Of a DNA stretch of 64,000 nucleotides, positions 35,359-43,001 are shown piece after piece. The stretch is from the NCBI RefSeq assembly GCF_006539345.1, contig NZ_BJMV01000003.1, positions 62,001 to 126,000 of the forward strand, in the 5' to 3' direction. The translations under genes and the position numbers were made by a program. Every line of letters starts with the position of its first letter. Position 1 is the first letter of the stretch. The stretch comes from Acetobacter peroxydans. Lineage in GTDB: Bacteria > Pseudomonadota > Alphaproteobacteria > Acetobacterales > Acetobacteraceae. The notes beneath the pieces were generated by a model. The model was not told the origin of the DNA. It saw only the letters and a program-made list of their open reading frames with translations, and ran no database searches.

Positions 35359-37100
35359 TTCTTCTGCACCAGTTGCGGCTTGGCATCCGCCGCACGCAGG
35401 CGGGCCATGATGATGACCTGCTGCAGGGCCGTCAGAATGTTGCTCCAGCAGTAATAGATAACCAGACCCACCGGCTGCCGCGCCATGAAGAAGGTGAACA
35501 GCAGCGGGATGAACATCATGACCTTCTGCTGCGCAGGGTCCATGTTGCTGGCGCTGGAGCTGACCTTCTGCATCAGGAACAGGGTCGCGCCATACATGAT
35601 CGGCCAGGCCCCTAGCACAAGGAACGGCATGATCTGTGTAGGATCGAACGGCACCAGACCGAACAGGTTGAACACGTTGGTCGGATCAGGAGCCGAAAGA
35701 TCCTTCACCCAGCCTACAAAGCCCGCCTGACGCATCTCAATGGTCACATACAGGTCTTTATAAAGACACCAGAACACCGGAGCCTGAATGAACAGCGGCA
35801 GGAAACCGCCAAACATGCTCACGTTTTCCTTGCGATACAGCATCATGATATTCTGCTGCAGCGCCATCGGGTCGTCCTTGTGCCGCGCACGGAGGACATC
35901 CACCTGCGGCTTCAGGCGCGCCATCTTCCAGGTCATGCGCATCTGCTTGACGGTCAGCGGCAGGAACACGACCTTGACGATCACGGTAAAGATCAGCAGA
36001 GCCCAGCCAAAGCTGCCGCACTGCTGATACAGCAGGTCGAGCAGGAAAAAGACCGGACGCGTAAGGAAGGACAGCCAGCCGAAGTCCACCGCTTTCCAGA
36101 ACATGGGCACATGAAGCTGGGTTTCGTAACGGTCAAGCAGACGCACTTCCTTGGCACCGGCGAACACATGCGCCAGCGAGGAGGCCGTAGCCCCCGGCGC
36201 CACCACAACAGGGGCGGCACCCGTAAAGCCTACCTGATACTGGCCGTTTGCTGCCTGCCAGCCATAGCTGCCCACAACAGGAGCCGTCTGGTCAGGTAGA
36301 ACCGCCATCAGCCAGTATTTGTCGGTAATCCCGGCCCAGCCGCCCGTACCCTGATGGCTCCAGGAAATACCGTCGGGCGGCGTGCCACCCGTGCGCACGG
36401 ATTTGTAGGAGCCTTCGTTCAGGCGTCCATCCACCACGGAAATCGGGCCTTCATGCACCAGCATGCCCCCGGTTTCTTCTGGCGTGTACCCACGGTTGAC
36501 ACGATAGAACGGATATAGTGTCACAGCCTGGGCCGTGGCGTTATGCACACGCTGGGTCAGGCTGAACATGTAGTCCTGGTCGACCGCAAGCTGCACTTCA
36601 AAAGTCAGGCCCTGACCATTGTCCCAGCTCAGGGTCAGCGGGTGTTTGTCATCCAGCGTGGTGCCCGACGCGCGCCACAGGCTCTGGCTGTCCGGCAGGC
36701 GCACCTGCGTATCTGGTGCCGCGCGCCAGCCAAAATCCACAAAATCCGCACGCTTGGAGGCCGCGGGACTGAGCACGCGCACATCCGGGCTGTCGGGCTG
36801 GACAGTTTCACGGTACTGCTTGAGCAGCAGGTCATCAAGGCGCGCGCCACGCAGGTTGATGCTGCCCATAACGGCCGGGGCATCAATGGTGACACGGGCT
36901 GGCGCATCACTGGCCGAGCTGTCCTGTGTATCGGAATGGGTCGCGTCCGCTACCTGCGTCGCGGCAACCGGCTTATCGACCGACTGCGTGACAGCGGGAG
37001 GCGTTACGCTGGCTGGCTGCGTCTGCGGAAAAAAGTATTCAAACCCGAAGAGCACCAGAGCCGAAAGCACCGTTGCCAGTATCAGACGTCTTGTATCCAT
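35355..37100 (-). CDS. yidC: Membrane protein insertase YidC
   Basis: The 581-residue inner-membrane insertase has a first span at the N-terminus (RLILATVLSALVLFGFEYFF), a Thr/Ala/Val-rich linker, a large periplasmic beta-domain (about residues 70-345) and the conserved five-span core near the C-terminus. The core includes the amphipathic helix and cytoplasmic hairpin around KVVFLPLTVKQMRMTWKM, with VFWCLYKDLYV and LLFTFFMARQPVGLVIYY following. The length suits the Gram-negative form. It lies 48 bases downstream of rnpA, with no yidD between. Confidence 0.96.
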   Translation of the reverse strand: MDTRRLILATVLSALVLFGFEYFFPQTQPASVTPPAVTQSVDKPVAATQVADATHSDTQDSSASDAPARVTIDAPAVMGSINLRGARLDDLLLKQYRETVQPDSPDVRVLSPAASKRADFVDFGWRAAPDTQVRLPDSQSLWRASGTTLDDKHPLTLSWDNGQGLTFEVQLAVDQDYMFSLTQRVHNATAQAVTLYPFYRVNRGYTPEETGGMLVHEGPISVVDGRLNEGSYKSVRTGGTPPDGISWSHQGTGGWAGITDKYWLMAVLPDQTAPVVGSYGWQAANGQYQVGFTGAAPVVVAPGATASSLAHVFAGAKEVRLLDRYETQLHVPMFWKAVDFGWLSFLTRPVFFLLDLLYQQCGSFGWALLIFTVIVKVVFLPLTVKQMRMTWKMARLKPQVDVLRARHKDDPMALQQNIMMLYRKENVSMFGGFLPLFIQAPVFWCLYKDLYVTIEMRQAGFVGWVKDLSAPDPTNVFNLFGLVPFDPTQIMPFLVLGAWPIMYGATLFLMQKVSSSASNMDPAQQKVMMFIPLLFTFFMARQPVGLVIYYCWSNILTALQQVIIMARLRAADAKPQLVQKK

Positions 37101-37148
37101 AAGACCCTATCCATCATGCTCAAGCGCCCCGCCGCAACTATCGGGGGT

Positions 37149-37532
37149 CTAGCCATCTTTCTGGCAGAGCCTTAGCGCCTTGCGGAAGTCAGACACAAGG
37201 GCGTCAAACGGGCGGGTCTGGGTTGCCGCGCGGCCTATCAGAACCAGATCAAGGCCATTGAGCAGAGTATCACGCTCGACATTCCGCACAACCTCGCGCA
37301 GCCTGCGCCGCACCCGGTTACGCACCACCGCGTTGCCGACCTTTTTGGTTACCGTAAACCCTATCCGGGCGGCCCCGGTATCGGCCCTGCGGACAAGCTG
37401 GAGCACCAGCCCCGTTACCGGGGCCTTGCGTCCACGTGCCGCCAGAAAAAGGAATTCCTTCCTTTTTTTAAGCCTGCCGGAACGTTCGGGAACAGGCTGG
37501 GCCTGTTCCGCTCCGCAGGAACCGTCGATCAA
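37149..37532 (-). CDS. rnpA: Ribonuclease P protein component
   Basis: The 127-residue basic protein binds RNase P RNA and helps cleave tRNA 5' leaders. It has GRLKKRKEFLFLAARG near residue 19, RIGFTVTKKVGNAVVRNRVRRRLREVVR (the RNR motif) mid-protein and DLVLIGR near the C-terminus. The only start compatible with the frame upstream is TTG 37532, nine bases after the rpmH stop; a short internal start would cut into the fold. It is transcribed together with rpmH. Confidence 0.93.
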   Translation of the reverse strand: MIDGSCGAEQAQPVPERSGRLKKRKEFLFLAARGRKAPVTGLVLQLVRRADTGAARIGFTVTKKVGNAVVRNRVRRRLREVVRNVERDTLLNGLDLVLIGRAATQTRPFDALVSDFRKALRLCQKDG

Positions 37533-37541
37533 GACCGGAAC

Positions 37542-37676
37542 TTAAGCGGAAAGACGCTTGCGGCCCTTGCTGCGACGGTTGGCAATGACCTTGCGGCCGC
37601 CTACGGTAGCCATACGGCTACGAAAGCCGTGACGACGCTTGCGGACCAGCCGGGACGGTTGATAAGTGCGCTTCAT
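37542..37676 (-). CDS. rpmH: 50S ribosomal protein L34
   Basis: The 44-residue protein is read from ATG 37676 to TAA 37542. It begins [18 protein letters not shown] and ends KGRKRLSA, the invariant L34 pattern, with mostly basic residues between. It was found by reading the minus strand upstream of rnpA. It heads the rpmH-rnpA-yidC-engB-argB unit. Confidence 0.97.
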   Translation of the reverse strand: MKRTYQPSRLVRKRRHGFRSRMATVGGRKVIANRRSKGRKRLSA

Positions 37677-37839
37677 GGTGGCGCTCCCTTCGTTCTAAGA
37701 ATCAGATATGCTTTGCCAGTGGCCGCCGGAGCACCACCCTCTTGAAGAGGCGGCTTATAGAGTTCAGATAAGAGAACGTCAATGGAGGGCGCAGAGTCGC
37801 CCTGCGTTCCTCTCCCTCTTCCGTCAGAGCTGGACTCGC

Positions 37840-38223
37840 ATGACCTTTTTCTCTTCTGCAGCACGGGCCATCGTGCTGGCTTTTTGCCTTCCTGTCATGG
37901 GCGGGCTGCTCGGCGCATTGCTGGGACTTTCCTTCCCGGCCGCCCTGCTGCCCTTAATTGGTGGCGCGCTGTTGGGACTATGGCTATCCCTGCGTGCACA
38001 GGCCGCAGCCGCACGCAGCGTTCCGGCTCCCATGCCGACACCTTTCACCGACCCGGACCCGAAGCTGAGGCACGATATCCGGGGCATTGTCAGTCCCGCT
38101 ATGCTGGCAGCCGAGGCACTCTCACTCAGCTCAGACCCGCAGATCAGCCAGGCCGGCAATACGATCAACGACTGCCTTGATCGCCTGATCATCCGCCTGA
38201 AACAGCAGCCTGGCGTGGATTAA
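37840..38223 (+). CDS. Small membrane protein with a histidine-kinase-like dimerisation helix
   Basis: The 127-residue protein has two adjacent membrane spans (about residues 8-25 and 29-50), a short Pro-rich linker and a helical tail beginning KLRHDIRGIVSPAMLAAEAL near residue 80. That tail resembles the H-box of HisKA phosphoacceptor domains (His-Asp-Ile/Leu-Arg), followed by a second helix (AGNTINDCLDRLIIRL), but no ATPase domain follows before the stop. It may be an orphan phosphotransfer or dimerisation protein; that is inferred from the short motif only. The start ATG 37840 puts the first span at the N-terminus; the frame is open to 37708. It is divergent from rpmH. Confidence 0.6.
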   Translation: MTFFSSAARAIVLAFCLPVMGGLLGALLGLSFPAALLPLIGGALLGLWLSLRAQAAAARSVPAPMPTPFTDPDPKLRHDIRGIVSPAMLAAEALSLSSDPQISQAGNTINDCLDRLIIRLKQQPGVD

Positions 38224-38282
38224 AACCACAGCCTGAGCGCAAAAAACCCTGTGGGGATAGGAAACAGTCTTCGCCAAACGGC

Positions 38283-38675
38283 TCAGTCTGGCCGTTCGAT
38301 CAGTTCCACCTTGTATCCATCGGGGTCTTCCACAAAGGCGATAACGGTCGTCCCAAACTGAACCGGCCCCGCCTCACGTGTAACCTTGCCGCCTCCAGCC
38401 CGCACGGCCTCCACTGCGGCTGCGACATTGGGCACACCAAAAGCGAAATGTCCGAATCCGGTGCCCGGAGCATAGCCATCGTCCTGCCCCCAGTTATAGG
38501 TCAGTTCAATTTCCGCCTGCCCGCCCGCATTATCAGCAAAACCGATAAAAACCAGCGTGTAGCGGCCTTCCGGCACTTCCCGGCGGCGCAGTTCGTGCAG
38601 ACCCAGCAAGCGGTAGAACGCCAGACTTGCCTCCAGATTGCGAACCCGCACCATGGTATGCAGATAGCTGGGCAT
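38283..38675 (-). CDS. gloA: Lactoylglutathione lyase (glyoxalase I)
   Basis: The 130-residue single-domain VOC-fold enzyme isomerises the methylglyoxal-glutathione hemithioacetal to lactoylglutathione. It opens with LHTMVRVRNLEASLAFYRLLG (metal-binding His) and has AEIELTYNWG (Glu), GFGHFAFGVPNV (His) and DPDGYKVELIER (Glu), the four expected ligands. The length matches proteobacterial GloA. GGGAG lies upstream of the ATG. It is the last gene of the long minus-strand run, occupying the position after lpxI where lpxB often lies. Confidence 0.92.
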   Translation of the reverse strand: MPSYLHTMVRVRNLEASLAFYRLLGLHELRRREVPEGRYTLVFIGFADNAGGQAEIELTYNWGQDDGYAPGTGFGHFAFGVPNVAAAVEAVRAGGGKVTREAGPVQFGTTVIAFVEDPDGYKVELIERPD

Positions 38676-38702
38676 GGCGGCTTTCTCCCTTTTGTCAGTC
38701 TT

Positions 38703-39560
38703 TTACGGCGTCAATGGAGCCGTATCTGTTTCCGAGGCAACGGCCACCAGAAAAATCCCCAGCCGATCGGCTGTTTCCACGCAGGCATCACGGTCCATCA
38801 ACAGGGTATGCCCCGCCTCGAACGCAATCCCGCGCAATCCCGCCGCGTGTGCGTTGCGAACCGTAACCGGGCCAATCGCGGGCATATCGGCCCGTTTTTC
38901 CTGTCCGGGCTTGAGCAGCTTGACCAGCACCCCGCCCTCGCCCGGCTGACGACACTCCCCCGCACGCACTAACATGCGGTCGGTGCCTTCCATGGCTTCC
39001 ACGGCCAGTACGACGCCGTTCTGCACGACACACCCCTGACCGATATCCAGGGCCCCCAGAGCCTGAACCACCCGCACACCTTGCTGGATATCACGCAAAG
39101 CCTGATCATCAGGTACCATCGTACCCAGCACACCGGGCTGTTCCACAACGGCCTGTGTCAGAAACTCATGCGCACCCCGCACATGAAAGCCTTCTTCACC
39201 CAGAATACGAACGAGAGCGGCCAGCAGACCATCATCGCCAGCGAACAGCGCCCGGCCCAGCCGCGCCAGTATCCGGGCCCCATCCGCATCCGGGCAGAGA
39301 CTACGCAGGGAAGGCCGCCTGACGGGGCCTATCAGCACCAGATCCGTACAACCATGCTGGCGCAGCAGGGCCAGAATCTGCCCGGCGGCCCCTAGCCTGA
39401 CGTAGTCATGCGGCCAGGATTCAATAACCGCGGGTTCTGCAAAACCCTCAAATCCGAGAATATAAACAGGCCGTCCGGCTGCTGCCGCGGCCTGCGCTAC
39501 CGTGCCAGGCAATGGCCCGCCACCAGCAAGAATACCCACGCCGCCCATCGGCGTGATCAC
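38703..39560 (-). CDS. lpxI: UDP-2,3-diacylglucosamine pyrophosphatase LpxI
   Basis: The 285-residue protein hydrolyses UDP-2,3-diacylglucosamine to lipid X in lipid A synthesis; LpxI replaces LpxH in alphaproteobacteria. It has GVGILAGGGPLPGTVAQAA at the N-terminus, RPSLRSLCPD, and the conserved DIGQGCVVQNGVVLAVEAMEGTD block followed by a GGVLVKLLKPGQEKRADMP region, the LpxI (DUF1009) pattern. GTG 39560 overlaps the lpxA stop (GTGA). An ATG at 39548 is a possible alternative. Confidence 0.92.
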   Translation of the reverse strand: MITPMGGVGILAGGGPLPGTVAQAAAAAGRPVYILGFEGFAEPAVIESWPHDYVRLGAAGQILALLRQHGCTDLVLIGPVRRPSLRSLCPDADGARILARLGRALFAGDDGLLAALVRILGEEGFHVRGAHEFLTQAVVEQPGVLGTMVPDDQALRDIQQGVRVVQALGALDIGQGCVVQNGVVLAVEAMEGTDRMLVRAGECRQPGEGGVLVKLLKPGQEKRADMPAIGPVTVRNAHAAGLRGIAFEAGHTLLMDRDACVETADRLGIFLVAVASETDTAPLTP

Positions 39561-40414
39561 GCGGTTTCCATATCCTGACTGCGCCCCTGCTCACGGGCGG
39601 AACGCACCAGACCACGGCAGCTTGGAGCATCAATAAAAGCCAGGATTTCCTGTACGCGCCTGTCCTGTCCAAACTCCTGCCGCACGGCTTCAAGACGGGC
39701 GGCGAAGGGCTGGTCTCCACCATTTTTCGGATACAGGGACAGAAAAGCCTTTCTCATCCGATGAATTTCATCAGACTTCACGCCATTACGGCGCAGCCAT
39801 ATCCAGTGCAGCCCGACCAGACGCGCACGGTTACCAAGTACGCTGCCATACGGGATAATGTCCGCCTCTACGCCAGTTACCCCGCCCACAAGCGCGGCAT
39901 GGCCAATACGGACAAACTGGTGAATGGCCGCGGAACCCATGATCCGGGCATCATCCCCAATACAGACATGCCCGCCCATGACCACGTTGTTGACGATAAT
40001 GGCGCGGTTACCCACCACACAGTCATGCGCGACATGGGCATTGGCCATAATCAGGACATCGCTACCTACACGGGTGATGCCGGTTCCCGTCGCCGTGCCG
40101 CGGTGGATGGTGACATGCTCACGCACAACCGTGCGCGCGCCGACTTCGCACCGTGTTGGCTCGCCCTTATATTTGAGATCCTGCGGTGCCATGCCCACAG
40201 TGGAGAAAGGAAAATACCGCGAGCCAGCGCCCAGACGGGTATGGCCGTCCACCACCACATGGGAGATGAGTTGCACGCCGTCTTCGATCACGACATCCGG
40301 GCCGACCGAGCACCATGGCCCAATGGTCACACCAGCGCCCACCTGTGCGCCGGATGCGACAAGTGCGGTTGGGTGGATAACGGTCGCCCCAGCTTCCTGT
40401 ACAACGTGTACCAC
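39557..40414 (-). CDS. lpxA: UDP-N-acetylglucosamine acyltransferase LpxA
   Basis: The 285-residue left-handed beta-helix enzyme adds the first 3-hydroxyacyl chain in lipid A synthesis. IHPTALVASGAQVGAGVTIGPWCSVG shows hexapeptide repeats; VREHVTIHRGTATGTGITRVG and NAHVAHDCVVGN (catalytic His in the AHDC block) are LpxA motifs, and a helical C-terminal domain begins near residue 205. The start GTG 40414 has AGGA about 8 bases upstream. A 104-base gap to fabZ is the longest within this lipid A run. Confidence 0.95.
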   Translation of the reverse strand: MVHVVQEAGATVIHPTALVASGAQVGAGVTIGPWCSVGPDVVIEDGVQLISHVVVDGHTRLGAGSRYFPFSTVGMAPQDLKYKGEPTRCEVGARTVVREHVTIHRGTATGTGITRVGSDVLIMANAHVAHDCVVGNRAIIVNNVVMGGHVCIGDDARIMGSAAIHQFVRIGHAALVGGVTGVEADIIPYGSVLGNRARLVGLHWIWLRRNGVKSDEIHRMRKAFLSLYPKNGGDQPFAARLEAVRQEFGQDRRVQEILAFIDAPSCRGLVRSAREQGRSQDMETA

Positions 40415-40518
40415 GTTAATTTCCTACCCGCTTACCTTTACGCAAGGCGCATACGATACCCGCAGTTTGCACGGTTACCGTACACCCAAACCACAGCCCT
40501 ATGTCCGAAAGACGGCAA

Positions 40519-41043
40519 TCAGCCCATAATCATGGCGCTAAAGGAGGCCTCGGCCACCACAACGCCATCCACATGAGCTTCACCCTTGAACTTCCAGACA
40601 TTGGAACGATGCCGTTCTTTGATGACATGGATACGCAGTTGGTCGCCAGGCTCAACCGGACGGCGGAACTTGGCACCTTCAATGGTCATGAAATAGACCA
40701 GCTTGCCTTCGAACGCCTCACCCAGTGTCAGCACGACAAGTGTTGCCGCCGTCTGGGCCATGGCCTCCACGATGAGCACACCCGGCATGACCGGCCGCCC
40801 CGGAAAGTGTCCGGGGAAAAACGGCTCGTTAACCGAGACGTTCTTGATCCCGGTTGCTTTCACACCCAGAACGATATCTTCCATCCGGTCGATAAGAAGG
40901 AAAGGATATCTGTGTGGAATCGCTTGCATGATGCGGTTTACGTCAATCCGATCAATCGTCTGAACGTCGCACTGCGATTCTTGTTTCGTCTCCACGTCCC
41001 CTAGACCACCCTTTGCGCCAGATAATGTCCGGCCTCTGTTCAT
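40519..41043 (-). CDS. fabZ: 3-hydroxyacyl-ACP dehydratase FabZ
   Basis: The hot-dog enzyme dehydrates 3-hydroxyacyl-ACP in fatty-acid elongation. RIMQAIPHRYPFLLIDR and FFPGHFPGRPVMPGVLIVEAMAQ carry the catalytic His and Glu. ATG 41043 overlaps the lpxD stop as ATGA and gives 174 residues; GTG 40995 would give a more usual 158 residues but has a poorly spaced Shine-Dalgarno. The coupled ATG is kept. Its presence between lpxD and lpxA is the conserved lipid A order. Confidence 0.94.
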   Translation of the reverse strand: MNRGRTLSGAKGGLGDVETKQESQCDVQTIDRIDVNRIMQAIPHRYPFLLIDRMEDIVLGVKATGIKNVSVNEPFFPGHFPGRPVMPGVLIVEAMAQTAATLVVLTLGEAFEGKLVYFMTIEGAKFRRPVEPGDQLRIHVIKERHRSNVWKFKGEAHVDGVVVAEASFSAMIMG

Positions 41044-42125
41044 ACCTTGCCTGTCTCGCCCTGAGCGGTTCCAGACGCTTTTTTTGCCAGCTTCCGCAGA
41101 ACGGCCACGTTTCGGAAAAACTCCCGGAACGGCATGGCAGGACTGCCGATGACATCTGCACCACCTTCAATATCCGACATGACACCGCACTGCGCGCCAA
41201 TACGCGCCTTCGCACCAATACGGATATGACCGATAAGACCGGCCTGGGCAGCAACCGTTACAAAGTCCTCCAATACGGTAGAACCGGAAATGCCGGCCTG
41301 CGACACCACTATGCAGCAGCGCCCCATCTGAACATTATGCCCGATCTGTACGAGATTATCGAGACGCGAACCCGCCCCAATCACCGTATCGCTGACCGAA
41401 CCCCGGTCAATGGTACTGTTGGCCCCGATTTCCACATCGTTTTCAAGGATTACCTTGCCCAACTGCGGAATTGTTTCGAACCCGGCAGGGCCAACAGCGA
41501 AACCAAAACCATCCTGACCGATGCGCGCGCCGGGTAGAATAATCACCCGTTCACCCACCAAGGCGTGGGATATGCTGACATGATTGCCAATCCGACAGTC
41601 ACGCCCCAGCCGCACTCCCTGGCCAATCACGGCATGTGCACCAACAATACAGCCGGGGCCGATCTCAGCCCGTGCGCCCACAACCGCGAAAGGCCCGATT
41701 TCGGCCTCAGGTGCAATGCTGGCGGAAGGATCGACACAGGACAGCGCATGAATACCCGGCTGCGCGGGAGCCTGTGGATGAAACAAACGGGCCACGCGCG
41801 ACCAGGCCAGATAAGGCGAGGCCGTCACCAGCGTCGCACACCCTGCGGGAACCTTGTCCACAAAAGCAGGTGCTACGATTACGAGGCCTGCCCGCGTCTG
41901 CTCAAGCAGCGGAGCGTAACGTCGGTTGTCCAGAAAACTGACATCCGTGGGGCCAGCAACCTGCAACGGTGCGATACCGGCATACTGGCCGACATTCGCA
42001 CCACCCTGTTTGGCCGGAACCAGTTCCGCACCGGCGGCCTCTGCCAGTTGCTCCGCCCCGAAAGGACCCGCGCGCGTAAAAAAGCGGGGGTCCGCCGGGC
42101 CGGAAATCCCCTTTCCGGCCGTCAT
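41040..42125 (-). CDS. lpxD: UDP-3-O-acylglucosamine N-acyltransferase LpxD
   Basis: The 361-residue enzyme adds the N-linked 3-hydroxyacyl chain. An N-terminal uridine-binding domain (about residues 15-115, with DVSFLDNRRYAPLLEQT) precedes hexapeptide repeats from about 110 to 330 and a short C-terminal helix. DNLVQIGHNVQMGRCCIVVSQ contains the conserved catalytic His region. The spacing to the skp-like gene upstream is 2 bases, and its stop overlaps fabZ. Confidence 0.95.
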   Translation of the reverse strand: MTAGKGISGPADPRFFTRAGPFGAEQLAEAAGAELVPAKQGGANVGQYAGIAPLQVAGPTDVSFLDNRRYAPLLEQTRAGLVIVAPAFVDKVPAGCATLVTASPYLAWSRVARLFHPQAPAQPGIHALSCVDPSASIAPEAEIGPFAVVGARAEIGPGCIVGAHAVIGQGVRLGRDCRIGNHVSISHALVGERVIILPGARIGQDGFGFAVGPAGFETIPQLGKVILENDVEIGANSTIDRGSVSDTVIGAGSRLDNLVQIGHNVQMGRCCIVVSQAGISGSTVLEDFVTVAAQAGLIGHIRIGAKARIGAQCGVMSDIEGGADVIGSPAMPFREFFRNVAVLRKLAKKASGTAQGETGKV

Positions 42126-42127
42126 GC

Positions 42128-42994
42128 TTACGGCGTTCCCGCAGTCGGCTGCACAACAGGTGCTGGGCCCGCACGCACAACGGACTGCGTGGCGTCGGCG
42201 GTGGTCGGCATCTTGCCAGACTTGGCCAGTTGCTCGGGGTCTTCATTGGCAGCGGGGATAAATACCGACGGCAGAATCTTGTTAAGATTGACCGCCACTT
42301 CGTTGGTAATATCCTGCCCGTCCACATGCAGGGCAACCTGCTCACTGTGCAGCACAAGATTCATGCCGTGGGCTGAGGCCACTTTCTGAATGACCTGCAC
42401 CAGTTCACGCTCGATCTGTCCCAGAGAAACCTGAGCGGCTTCCTGAATGATGCGATTGCGGTTACGGAAGTCACGCTGAGCTTTCATGACCCGTGCCTGC
42501 AAGGCACGCTCACGGCTCTGGATCTGGTCGGAAGAAAGCGACTTTGCCTGTGCCTGGAGGCTCTGCTGCTCATCACGCCAGGCCGCCTGCTCTTTCTGCA
42601 GATCCTGCGCCAGCGCATCACGACGCCCACCCAGAATACGCTCGACCTGCATGGCCGCTGTGGACTGGCGCATGACGCCACCCACGCTGATCACGCCAAT
42701 AACGGTTGTCGGCGGGGGCGCTTCCTTGACGACTTCAGGTGCGTCGGGAATATTAGGCTGCGGCAGAACCGGCGGCGCCTGATCGGCTTCCTGACTGTCA
42801 GACGGAGGCGCAGGCAGGGCCACCGGCTGAGGGACGGCACGACGCGAAGCGGCACGCTGAGGCGGCGCTGCCGGCTGGCTGGCCTTGGGCACAAACCATC
42901 CTTCTCCGCCTTCTGCATGAGCAACAGGGGTAACCGAGGCCAAAACAGACAGACAAACCAGCCCGAGCAGGGCCGCTTTATTTCGCACGTGCAT
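42128..42994 (-). CDS. skp: OmpH/Skp family periplasmic chaperone
   Basis: The 288-residue precursor has a signal peptide (AALLGLVCLSVLASVTPVAHA), a Pro/Ala-rich N-terminal segment (about 35-95), then a coiled-coil OmpH/Skp domain from IGVISVGGVMRQSTAAMQVERIL to about 245 with many Gln/Glu/Arg heptads, and a disordered tail. Skp captures unfolded outer-membrane proteins for BamA. It is longer than E. coli Skp because of the Pro-rich front and tail. Two ATGs, 42997 and 42994, follow a GAGG. It sits between bamA and lpxD, the conserved place. Confidence 0.9.
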   Translation of the reverse strand: MHVRNKAALLGLVCLSVLASVTPVAHAEGGEGWFVPKASQPAAPPQRAASRRAVPQPVALPAPPSDSQEADQAPPVLPQPNIPDAPEVVKEAPPPTTVIGVISVGGVMRQSTAAMQVERILGGRRDALAQDLQKEQAAWRDEQQSLQAQAKSLSSDQIQSRERALQARVMKAQRDFRNRNRIIQEAAQVSLGQIERELVQVIQKVASAHGMNLVLHSEQVALHVDGQDITNEVAVNLNKILPSVFIPAANEDPEQLAKSGKMPTTADATQSVVRAGPAPVVQPTAGTP

Positions 42995-43001
42995 CATTAC
43001 C

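Noticed and set aside
40370..40380. DnaA-box-like TTATCCACC near the lpxA start
   Set aside because: A single 8-of-9 match inside a coding region, with no cluster of boxes and no neighbouring dnaA, is not evidence of an origin.
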